From Spartobacteria bacterium (GTDB taxonomy: Bacteria; Verrucomicrobiota; Verrucomicrobiia; Chthoniobacterales; Chthoniobacteraceae), in the NCBI GenBank assembly GCA_025350985.1, contig JANXWU010000297.1:1-18402 (forward strand): a DNA stretch of 18,402 nucleotides, in the 5' to 3' direction. Position 1 is the stretch's first letter. Each line of letters begins with the position of its first letter. The translations under genes were made by a program, and so were the position numbers. The notes under the pieces were generated by a model that ran no database searches, was not told the DNA's origin, and was given only the letters and a program-made list of their open reading frames with translations. This document shows, one piece after another, positions 8,286 to 14,046 of this stretch.

Positions 8286-8321
8286 CGTTCCGTTTTTCAG
8301 GACTGTCCCTACTGTTTATGC

Positions 8322-8492
8322 TTATTTAAGTTTAGTTATGATTCGCCGTGCCTTATGACAAACACAGCAGCGTAACCTCACATAATAAATATGACATGAT
8401 ATGTAGCTCATTTTCTTGCCACAGCATTTGTCATTTAACTGATTCGTGCTTAACAATCTTACCAATTCCCCCTTTGAAAAAATGAATCTCAA
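8322..8492 (-). CDS. Small basic zinc-ribbon-like peptide
   Basis: A 56-codon ORF starting TTG at 8492 behind AGGAAG; an alternative TTG start at 8465 gives 47 residues behind AAGGGGG. The product contains DKCCGKKMSY near 21-30 and RLRCCVCHKARR near 39-50. This is the CCG...CxxC spacing of a zinc ribbon, with many Lys and Arg. It overlaps the DUF2292-like gene by up to 62 nt in another frame. The tail is KLK and the stop is followed by the terminator before the scaffold. Small zinc-binding proteins of phages can act on nucleic acid (Mu Com, P2 Ogr), but no family-level match is claimed. The unusual start codon and the overlap are the main doubts. Confidence 0.5.
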   Translation of the reverse strand: MRFIFSKGELVRLLSTNQLNDKCCGKKMSYISCHIYYVRLRCCVCHKARRIITKLK

Positions 8493-8550
8493 TGCTTCCT
8501 GTGAAGTTGTCTGCTATTAACTGTGTGAATATCCGGACTATGAAATCCAT
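8431..8550 (-). CDS. DUF2292-like 39-residue small protein
   Basis: ATG at 8550 overlaps the stop of the Bbp19-like gene as TAATG, with AAGGA 6 nt upstream, which is strong evidence for translation. The 39-residue product contains IADNFTGSIEIHFFKGGIGK near 12-31 and ends KHESVK. The pattern of a short helix, then two strands G-S-I-E-I...G-G-I..I-V-K, then a charged end resembles the small-protein family DUF2292, which is frequent in phages and has no known function. It lies between the Bbp19-like gene and the zinc-ribbon ORF, in the junction between portal and scaffold blocks. Confidence 0.65.
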   Translation of the reverse strand: MDFIVRIFTQLIADNFTGSIEIHFFKGGIGKIVKHESVK

Positions 8551-8894
8551 TATTTATCCTTATTGGCTTGCAGGCTTCTGAATTCGTTTTGCATCTTAAA
8601 CAAAATACCTGGTTGCGCTTCCTCTAAATCCCTAATCATCACTAACAAAAAGTTGTCATGCGTTCCGCAATTAGCTGCCATAATCATTGGGTCAGAGCTA
8701 AAGAGTTTGCGTTGGTAGCCTGCAAGTCCTAGGATGTCCCATACAATCCGACGTCCTGCTGGTGAGTTAAGAACGCCATTACGCCAGTCATCAAGGAACT
8801 TCTGACGTTCAGCATACTCATCTTCAAAACGTTTCTTTTCTTGGGCCAGCTTCTCATGGTCTAGGAGTATTTCCTTATCATCAGCGTCTATCAC
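8550..8894 (-). CDS. Bbp19-like phage structural protein
   Basis: A 114-residue protein between portal and scaffold. The N-terminal third is a charged helix (DDKEILLDHEKLAQEKKRF and onward). The rest has the pattern of the Bbp19 family of phage BPP-1: NSPAGRRIVWDILGLAGYQR near 43-62, LFSSDPMIMAANCGTHDNF near 64-82, and a final helix MIRDLEEAQPGILFKMQNEF near 86-105. The biochemical role of the family is not known to me. The start is GTG at 8894, overlapping the portal stop as GTGA, with a G-rich sequence upstream. Its stop is coupled to the next small gene. Position and family indicate a head-assembly or accessory role. Confidence 0.75.
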   Translation of the reverse strand: MIDADDKEILLDHEKLAQEKKRFEDEYAERQKFLDDWRNGVLNSPAGRRIVWDILGLAGYQRKLFSSDPMIMAANCGTHDNFLLVMIRDLEEAQPGILFKMQNEFRSLQANKDK

Positions 8895-10657
8895 GAACCC
8901 CCACCAATCCCGCCTAAAAGCATATCAAGCGTTGAGCCTTGACCTGTTCCTGCCTCACTCATATCTTTAATGCCGCTACCACCATCGGCCATTGCCTTGC
9001 CTTGTGCCATCTTAGCCTGTAACTGAGCCTGTGCTTGCTGTGCCTTAGCTCGTGCGTCTCTATTCTTCTTCATAACACCTAAATCCATAAAATAGCTTGG
9101 AGGCAAACCAATATCTTCCATGTACCCACGGGCTATATTATCTTGGTTTATATTGTCAATCATCTGTGGGAAGATTTGAGCGTTTTGTCCAAAGAAGCCA
9201 ATAGTCTCCTGTATGCTTTGCAGGCCCATCATGCGTTGTGCTTGGGTTAATATTGAAATGTACTTAACCTGTAGCTTCTGGCCTTTAAGCTCTTTAGGCA
9301 TTGGAGGTAGAGCACCCATGCGCTGTGCTATGTTGTACATCCTCATAACAGCGGGATTGTTCTGATTGTTATTCAGGCTGTTGACAATGGGTGACAACAT
9401 ATTCATGATCTCGGCTTTTTTCTCAGCTATTTCGTAAGCTGTGATACCTGGCCTGTCATCATTAATCATTGTCTTGAATAGGTCAGTAAAGAACGCTTCA
9501 TTAGCCGCTTGTTTTACCTCCATAATGTCTTCCCGAATAGCTTTAAGGTCTATTGCTACCTGATACAAAGGTTTCACACCAGCGTTAGGCGTTGTGGCGC
9601 TGAATCGTGTTATAGCGCCAGGGAGTGTTGTTACCTCACCTGCTGTAGAGTCAGCCTGTAAAGGAGGATCAACTACCTTATCTAAACCTATCAGCTTCTT
9701 CTTCTGCATCATTTGAAGCATCCGGCAGTCACCTAAGAAGTCCGCACCAGGGCCGTTGCCATAGTTATCGTGTGTTGTTCTTGGTTGCCATCGTGGGCAG
9801 ATATACGGGAACTCGTTGAATCCTTCAAGCTTTAGATAGAGGTTTTGTTGTGAGCCATCTTCCCACGTAATCGCCCGGGTATGTTTGTTTTGGAAGTCAT
9901 CGTATTCCGGTATTCTGTTATCATTGATCTCAACAAGCTGGATGACCCTTCTCCATGCATCCGACTGGTTGTTGTAATACATCGATATGATTGTTGGGCT
10001 GCACATTTCTTCGCCATATTCCTCCACTATTTGACTAACAGTCTTCCACGTGGAACGTGTAAACGCATTGATACGACCGTCGGGCCCAGAGCCTAGAAAG
10101 TATTCACCAATGGTATAACTATGTGCTCTAAACACATCCATAGGATCTTCAACAATACCCCATGCCGATGTACCAAACGTGGCTAACTCTTCATAGCTGT
10201 TATAAAATCCCTCGTAGATATTGGAATGGCCTGCGATATTAAGTAAAGTCTTCTCACATTCCTCGAAGTACAGTTTGACAGGCATGTATTTCATTAAATC
10301 TTTATCTTGTACCTCAAGCTTAAACCAAGGGCGGGCTGGTGAGGTCATGCCGGATTGCATACCGCTTGCGAAATCACGTATACAGCGTCTCACATGAGAG
10401 TCAATAAGTGTTCCATGGTCAAGCGGAGGGCCGTAATCAGGTATCCCATAATAGAAGAATCCTCTTGTAGGGTTAAGATAGCGGGCTTGATCTTGCCAGC
10501 GTGGATACCATTTCATACCTTCAACCCATAGTTGATTCTGTCGCTTTTGGAAAGGCCAACGGTCAATAAATCCATCGGTAGACGCAAACCGCATTGGTTT
10601 AAATTGAGCGTTTATTGCTTGGGCGTCTTTGTTTTTGGCTAATTCTAGGTTATTCAT
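8891..10657 (-). CDS. Portal (head-to-tail connector) protein
   Basis: A 588-residue protein of the podovirus head-tail connector family. Visible blocks are NQLWVEGMKWYPRWQDQARYLNP near 41-63, the signature GMQSGMTSPARPWFKLEV near 99-116, YEELATFGTSAWGIVEDP near 150-167, and a middle PRWQPRTTHDNYGNGPG near 291-307 followed by LGDCRMLQMMQKKKLIGLDK. A helical part carries MRMYNIAQRMGALPPMPKEL. The C-terminus is Ala/Gln/Gly-rich (KAQQAQAQLQAKMAQGKAM). Twelve copies form the DNA entry channel and docking site for terminase. The ATG overlaps the stop of a small lipoprotein-like gene as ATGA, so translation is likely coupled; no strong ribosome-binding site of its own is visible. Length is in the family range. 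Confidence 0.92.
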   Translation of the reverse strand: MNNLELAKNKDAQAINAQFKPMRFASTDGFIDRWPFQKRQNQLWVEGMKWYPRWQDQARYLNPTRGFFYYGIPDYGPPLDHGTLIDSHVRRCIRDFASGMQSGMTSPARPWFKLEVQDKDLMKYMPVKLYFEECEKTLLNIAGHSNIYEGFYNSYEELATFGTSAWGIVEDPMDVFRAHSYTIGEYFLGSGPDGRINAFTRSTWKTVSQIVEEYGEEMCSPTIISMYYNNQSDAWRRVIQLVEINDNRIPEYDDFQNKHTRAITWEDGSQQNLYLKLEGFNEFPYICPRWQPRTTHDNYGNGPGADFLGDCRMLQMMQKKKLIGLDKVVDPPLQADSTAGEVTTLPGAITRFSATTPNAGVKPLYQVAIDLKAIREDIMEVKQAANEAFFTDLFKTMINDDRPGITAYEIAEKKAEIMNMLSPIVNSLNNNQNNPAVMRMYNIAQRMGALPPMPKELKGQKLQVKYISILTQAQRMMGLQSIQETIGFFGQNAQIFPQMIDNINQDNIARGYMEDIGLPPSYFMDLGVMKKNRDARAKAQQAQAQLQAKMAQGKAMADGGSGIKDMSEAGTGQGSTLDMLLGGIGGGS

Positions 10658-10761
10658 TTGCTATATTCCATGTGTGCGCTTTGTATTGTTGCTGTTGAAT
10701 CGTGATAATTGTTGTCACATCCGAATATGAATAGTGTGCTTATTATAAATAATAATCTCAT
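10654..10761 (-). CDS. Tiny lipoprotein-like peptide coupled to the portal gene
   Basis: A 35-codon ORF in the gap before the portal gene. It starts at ATG 10761, overlapping the previous stop as ATGA, and ends in a TGA that overlaps the portal ATG as ATGA. AGGTGG lies upstream of the start. The product begins MRLLFIISTLFIFGCDNN: a short positive end, an 11-residue hydrophobic core, and a Gly-Cys that could be a lipidation site (IFGC against the usual LAGC). The mature part would be only 21 residues. Asp follows the Cys; in enteric bacteria Asp at this position keeps lipoproteins in the inner membrane. It could be an exclusion factor or an outer spanin, but neither is shown. Coding is strongly suggested by the two overlaps. 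Confidence 0.65.
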   Translation of the reverse strand: MRLLFIISTLFIFGCDNNYHDSTATIQSAHMEYSK

Positions 10762-11066
10762 TGTCCACCTATGGTTTGTCGTCCGCTTGTGCCTGCGGTC
10801 ATGCTTGGGTACATATCTGCACCTGAACCCGTTATCCCGCCAGAGCCACCTGAATTTGTTACTGTTGCCAATGAACCGTATTTAAGCAATGCGACCTGTC
10901 GTTGTCTGCCTTCAATTGTTGCGCCTGTCTTGGTTTCTGTGGGAACAGGGCTTGGGGCTATAGCTGGAGGAGCTGGTACTGTAGGAATTGGCCCGCCACC
11001 GCCACCGCCACCAAAGAAATCAGTAGGCGATAAAGGATGTCTTTTGCCGATTAACTCTATTTTCAT
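10758..11066 (-). CDS. Gly/Pro-rich small phage protein upstream of portal
   Basis: A 102-residue protein. It starts MKIELIGKRHPLSP, then has a run of seven Gly, a Pro/Ala/Val-rich linker (PIPTVPAPPAIAPSPVP), the basic segment EGRQRQVALLKYGSLATVTN, and ends in a Gly/Ser-rich tail. The basic segment recalls the R-x-R...RKGRAST motif of small proteins often found beside podovirus portals; their role is unknown to me. ATG at 11066 is preferred over an ATG 12 nt further upstream. It overlaps the 28-codon ORF stop as ATGA, and its MKIE start resembles that of the next gene upstream. The DNA encoding the Gly run contains an imperfect CCGCCA repeat (10993-11012), a possible length-variable tract. 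Confidence 0.7.
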   Translation of the reverse strand: MKIELIGKRHPLSPTDFFGGGGGGGPIPTVPAPPAIAPSPVPTETKTGATIEGRQRQVALLKYGSLATVTNSGGSGGITGSGADMYPSMTAGTSGRQTIGGQ

Positions 11067-11149
11067 AGTCCCATCCATTCGTATCTAACCTTTTGGTATA
11101 CTCTATGAAAAACCTGATACACATACCTATGCAATGGAAATAACTGCAT
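11063..11149 (-). CDS. 28-residue basic aromatic peptide, coupled at both ends
   Basis: A 28-codon ORF too short for ordinary gene calls. Its ATG (11147-11149) overlaps the previous stop as TAATG, with GAGGGAA upstream. Its TGA overlaps the next start as ATGA. The product is rich in Tyr, Phe, His, Arg and Lys (for example HRYVYQVFHRVYQKVRYEW, positions 7-25), with regularly spaced aromatic residues and a net positive charge. This suggests an amphipathic helix that may bind membrane or nucleic acid. No homologue is known to me. The tight coupling favours translation; a role simply as a coupling bridge is also possible. Confidence 0.55.
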   Translation of the reverse strand: MQLFPLHRYVYQVFHRVYQKVRYEWMGL

Positions 11150-11436
11150 TAATTCCCTCTTTGTGACTTGAACGTGCCCTTAACTCGATCTATAAAGCTT
11201 TGCTTCTTAGGTATTGGCGTAAAGACATTGGCCGTCTCTTTGATACGTTCTTGTAAAGGAGCCTTTGGTATGGAAGATGTCTCCCATCGTAATCTCTTAT
11301 CACTGCGAATCCTGGCAATCCTTAATAGCTGTGCCTGAGCGTAAGACTTCGGTAATTTGTCATAATTGGTCAATAAGTAAGCTTCACGGCGTTTAATGTT
11401 CTGTAGTGCTGGGATTGTTCTGCCTTCAATTTTCAT
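11149..11436 (-). CDS. Small basic protein of unknown function
   Basis: A 95-residue protein with many Lys and Arg. It starts MKIEGRTIPALQNIKRREAY, has a helical middle SYAQAQLLRIARIRSDKRLR near 36-55, and ends in a basic tail (SFIDRVKGTFKSQRGN). No membrane segment or known motif is seen. ATG at 11436 is chosen over an ATG 6 nt upstream because AAAGGAT then lies at the right distance. It overlaps the next upstream gene by 11 nt and is coupled to the 28-codon ORF at its end. Its position between terminase and portal fits a packaging or head accessory, possibly DNA-binding from charge alone. Confidence 0.65.
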   Translation of the reverse strand: MKIEGRTIPALQNIKRREAYLLTNYDKLPKSYAQAQLLRIARIRSDKRLRWETSSIPKAPLQERIKETANVFTPIPKKQSFIDRVKGTFKSQRGN

Positions 11437-11629
11437 AGTCATCCTTTATGATTTGTGCGCTTATACACGAAGTAAGTAATTGAGTGGCCGCTTGATTGGC
11501 ATAAGGACAACCTTCTGGTGTGGTAATAAGGTTGCCATATTTATCCCTAAGATATATAGACCCTATCTTTGAACGCTCTATTGCATCTACAGTGTCATTA
11601 ATTAAACACGCTAACTTCACGGGGTTCAT
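11426..11629 (-). CDS. Small phage protein of unknown function after the terminase
   Basis: A 67-residue protein that starts inside the end of the terminase large-subunit gene (32-nt overlap), with AGGAGG 8 nt before the ATG. It begins MNPVKLACLINDTVDAIERS and includes a probable strand-turn SIYLRDKYGNLITTPEGCPY near 24-43, followed by a helix QAATQLLTSCISAQII. Three Cys are present, but not in a zinc-site spacing. I do not recognise the family. The strong ribosome-binding site and operon position support it as a gene. Confidence 0.65.
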   Translation of the reverse strand: MNPVKLACLINDTVDAIERSKIGSIYLRDKYGNLITTPEGCPYANQAATQLLTSCISAQIIKDDYEN

Positions 11630-12983
11630 TCTTTCTGCCTCCTAATGGGTCGTAATTGGTGCCATTGGCTATCTCAGGGCCACGACTGACCTTAGCAATG
11701 GTCAATTCAATCTGACTCATGCCCCAAATACCATATACAAAGCAATCAGCACGGTCTGGTGACGTTCCTAGAGCTTTCTTGGTGTCGGCTTTAAGTTCAA
11801 GCTCAAACTTCTTTGTGCCTGTCTTATACTTAACTGCACATAGTTGTTGGCGTAATTTCTCATCCTTAGGGTAGACTAAGGACTTCTCATTGATCCTTTT
11901 AGCCACATAGGCCCACATCTCACTGCGTAGGTTTGAGAAATGGTACTCATCTGTAGCCTTAGCTGAGGATATGATCTCCTGAACCTTCTTACCGGCAGAG
12001 CGCACATAATCAGCCACACCCTTACCAATACCTATGGCATCAACCACAAAGTCCTCTGTGGTATGTTTAGTCATAAATATACACACATCGTTACCAATGC
12101 GCTGGGTGTCATTGGACATGATGTACAGGGTATCTTTTATCTCGTAGTCCTCTATAAAGTAGACAACGCACTCATCACCACCGAGTGAAGGATCACAGGC
12201 TACTATCTTTCGTTTGAAGTAGTTATCTTGCGGCTGACGTGGCAGCATACCCAATCCAGTTTGGGTTATTAATGCTTGACGTGGTTGAAGAGCTTCCCAG
12301 TCTCCATCCTTATATGCCGCAAGCAGGACAGGATCAAAGCCAAAGGCCGCTGTCAGTGTCTCATCATAATTGTCTGGTAAATGTGGGTTATCTGATGGCA
12401 GGGCTGGCACATAGTAGTGCTTTGCTTTAGGATTAGTGATAAAATCCTCTTTTAACCAACATTCGGCAGGGTTTGCGCTATAAAATCTCTTATACGGAGG
12501 TTGTATACCGTTGTACTTGAGGCGTAATGATCCTTGCAATACAGATAAGTCTGCACGTTCTGTTTCTTCCGCCTGATCTATCGCAAAGAAAGCGAACTCA
12601 GCCGAATTGAACTTATTAACCACGTTCTGGTCATCGAGTCCGCCAAAGAATATTTTAACTTTATCTTTAATCACAATTTCTTTCGCTTGGTCATGTATTG
12701 TGTAATTCTTGCTTGGGATTGTCTTTTTCCATGTCTCAAAGGTTGTCTTTTCAAAGTCTACCGATCTCTTACGGCCTATGAAACCCACTGGCAAAGGGTG
12801 TTCAATGTCTTTTATCTCGAATAGATTAATAAGGTGCTTGGCCCAGATATACACCCAGACGCATAATAAATATGATTTACCCCCACCTTTAGCCCCTCCA
12901 TATAAGACATGACAAGATTCTAAGTCTTCTAAATACTCGTATGCTTCTGTCTGTTTAGATGTCAATGAGAACTCGACCGCCAT
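11598..12983 (-). CDS. terL: Terminase large subunit (packaging ATPase/nuclease)
   Basis: A 461-residue protein that cuts and pumps phage DNA into the prohead through the portal. The ATPase half shows Walker A GGAKGGGKS at 29-37, an adenine-side motif FIGRKRSVDFEKT near 68-80, Walker B FAFFAIDQAEE at 130-140 with Asp136 and the catalytic Glu, and the coupling motif SANP at 169-172. The RNase H-like nuclease half has VACDPSLGGDECVVYF from 261 (Asp264), VVDAIGIGKGVADYV near 313-327 (Asp315) and TSPDRADCFVYGIWG at 407-421 (Asp410/Asp413). All expected acidic residues are present, so the enzyme looks intact, and its length is typical. It overlaps the small-subunit gene by 29 nt. The upstream ribosome-binding site AAAGGTG is rather far from the ATG. 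Confidence 0.95.
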   Translation of the reverse strand: MAVEFSLTSKQTEAYEYLEDLESCHVLYGGAKGGGKSYLLCVWVYIWAKHLINLFEIKDIEHPLPVGFIGRKRSVDFEKTTFETWKKTIPSKNYTIHDQAKEIVIKDKVKIFFGGLDDQNVVNKFNSAEFAFFAIDQAEETERADLSVLQGSLRLKYNGIQPPYKRFYSANPAECWLKEDFITNPKAKHYYVPALPSDNPHLPDNYDETLTAAFGFDPVLLAAYKDGDWEALQPRQALITQTGLGMLPRQPQDNYFKRKIVACDPSLGGDECVVYFIEDYEIKDTLYIMSNDTQRIGNDVCIFMTKHTTEDFVVDAIGIGKGVADYVRSAGKKVQEIISSAKATDEYHFSNLRSEMWAYVAKRINEKSLVYPKDEKLRQQLCAVKYKTGTKKFELELKADTKKALGTSPDRADCFVYGIWGMSQIELTIAKVSRGPEIANGTNYDPLGGRKNEPREVSVFN

Positions 12984-13368
12984 GTTGAATGGGCACCTTT
13001 ACGTTTGTTTCTGGTTTCTTCTCGCCAGATTTAATTACAATGACCTGCATTTCCTTGTTATCGTTATTACTAGCAGAATCTTTCAATTTACCCTTTACTT
13101 TTAATGACGTTTCAATATACTTGTGTCTAGCGTAATAATCTGGTTTACCATCTGATTTGGTCGCTTTTGTTCCTTCTTTTATAATTTCAGATAGGGAATC
13201 GTCATCTAAACCATGCTTTGAAAGAAGCTCCTCAAAATTACAAGCCTTTTCAAGCCTCCGATTAGCGTTCCAGGCATATCCATGGGAATATCCGGCTTTA
13301 ATAGCGGCTCTATATTGACTAAGCCCTTCTAATCTATACTGTTTATATAATTGCCTTCTTAGATTCAT
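12955..13368 (-). CDS. Terminase small subunit
   Basis: A 137-residue protein directly before the large subunit. The N-terminus holds an HTH-like region, YRLEGLSQYRAAIKAGYS near 11-28 followed by AWNANRRLEK near 32-41, as in small terminases that recognise packaging sites. A helical middle, FEELLSKHGLDDDSLSEIIKEG, recalls the usual oligomerisation region. The C-terminus is charged and contains VIVIKSGEKK and ends GGRVLIDI, a likely tail that contacts the large subunit. ATG at 13368 is preferred to the ATG at 13386: it lies 1 nt after the previous stop, and AAGAG is at the right distance. Confidence 0.75.
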   Translation of the reverse strand: MNLRRQLYKQYRLEGLSQYRAAIKAGYSHGYAWNANRRLEKACNFEELLSKHGLDDDSLSEIIKEGTKATKSDGKPDYYARHKYIETSLKVKGKLKDSASNNDNKEMQVIVIKSGEKKPETNVKVPIQHGGRVLIDI

Positions 13369-13369
13369 G

Positions 13370-13528
13370 TTAGACACTCTTAGCATCCAGGCTATCTGAG
13401 ATAGCGTTTAATTGGGCAGCGGCTTGTGTTAAGGCTGCGTCATTTCCGGCGTTTAAGGTGTCGATCTTTGCGATTGCTTTGTTAGATGATGCTTGTAACC
13501 GTGCCAATGCTGCGTTGAAGTCGTTCAT
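13370..13528 (-). CDS. Small Ala-rich coiled-coil protein
   Basis: A 52-residue protein starting MNDFNAALARLQASSNKAIA behind AGGGGGAATT. It is almost entirely a heptad-like helix (LARLQA, then KAIAKIDTL, then QAAAQLNAISDSL), so a short coiled coil is likely. The same frame is open upstream to a GTG at 13621 behind AAAGG. That longer form (83 residues) would add a hydrophobic segment, AFIIILLTGTNTVLLLQIGG, and would look like a membrane-anchored coiled coil such as an inner spanin or a holin-like protein. The shorter start has the better ribosome-binding site and is chosen. Function unknown. Confidence 0.5.
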   Translation of the reverse strand: MNDFNAALARLQASSNKAIAKIDTLNAGNDAALTQAAAQLNAISDSLDAKSV

Positions 13529-13634
13529 AATTCCCCCTATTTGTAATAATAAGACTGTGTTTGTTCCAGTTAGTAAGATGATGATGAATGCTTGGATGTC
13601 TCTCTCTGTGCCTAGGTACACTTTTTAGACCTTT

Positions 13635-13835
13635 TTAGCGTTTAAATGGTGATCCTCTGTGCCCTAAGCCTTGATTGTTAACACTGCCTTCAACGCCTTT
13701 TGTACTATTTCCGTTCATGTAGCTTGTGACTCTTGCAGGGACTCTGCCATTCTCTTGCGATGTTTTGGTAATTGTTCCTGGGAAATCCGAATGGACTGGT
13801 GATCCGCCTGTGGTTGATCCGTTTACCTGATTCAT
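13635..13835 (-). CDS. Small Gly/Ser/Asn-rich protein of unknown function
   Basis: A 66-residue low-complexity protein starting MNQVNGSTTGGSPVHSDFPG and ending GLGHRGSPFKR. It is basic and probably disordered, with no hydrophobic segment or known motif. The ATG at 13835 has AAAGGGGG at a good distance. It lies 10 nt after the preceding gene in the tight operon, which is the main reason to accept it. A virion tail or linker peptide is possible, but nothing in the sequence shows this. Confidence 0.55.
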   Translation of the reverse strand: MNQVNGSTTGGSPVHSDFPGTITKTSQENGRVPARVTSYMNGNSTKGVEGSVNNQGLGHRGSPFKR

Positions 13836-13845
13836 ATTGCCCCCT

Positions 13846-14046
13846 TTATGTGACTATAGCTTTACCTTCTTCACCTGTGATTATGGATTGCTTCATCTCC
13901 ATGCTACGTGCTACTTGTTCTAAATAAGACCTTTGAGCGTTTATTAATAGGTCGATAACATATAAAGGATTTTGGATTGAGGAGTTCATTACTATTCCAG
14001 AGTCCTCTGTTCTTTGTAGAATCTCAAAAATCTTAACCATCGGCAT
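13846..14046 (-). CDS. Small helical protein of unknown function
   Basis: A 66-residue protein. It begins MPMVKIFEILQRTEDSGIVM and contains an amphipathic helix NPLYVIDLLINAQRSYLEQV near 26-45, then a charged end GEEGKAIVT. Its ATG overlaps the stop of the GT-C-like gene as TAATG, so translation is coupled; a second ATG 6 nt later is also possible. No family is recognised. It is the first of the small genes between the glycosyltransferase-like gene and the terminase. Confidence 0.55.
   Translation of the reverse strand: MPMVKIFEILQRTEDSGIVMNSSIQNPLYVIDLLINAQRSYLEQVARSMEMKQSIITGEEGKAIVT

Noticed and set aside
9832..10017. Minus-strand ORF inside the portal gene
   Set aside because: It lies wholly within the portal frame, has a random-looking composition and no ribosome-binding site.
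10742..10767. TATAAT with TGGACA upstream as a portal promoter
   Set aside because: The spacer is only 14 nt, and the AT-rich bases are the hydrophobic codons of the small lipoprotein-like ORF.
10771..11088. Plus-strand ORF with a polyproline stretch
   Set aside because: It is the mirror of the polyglycine gene on the minus strand, which has coupled starts and stops at both ends.
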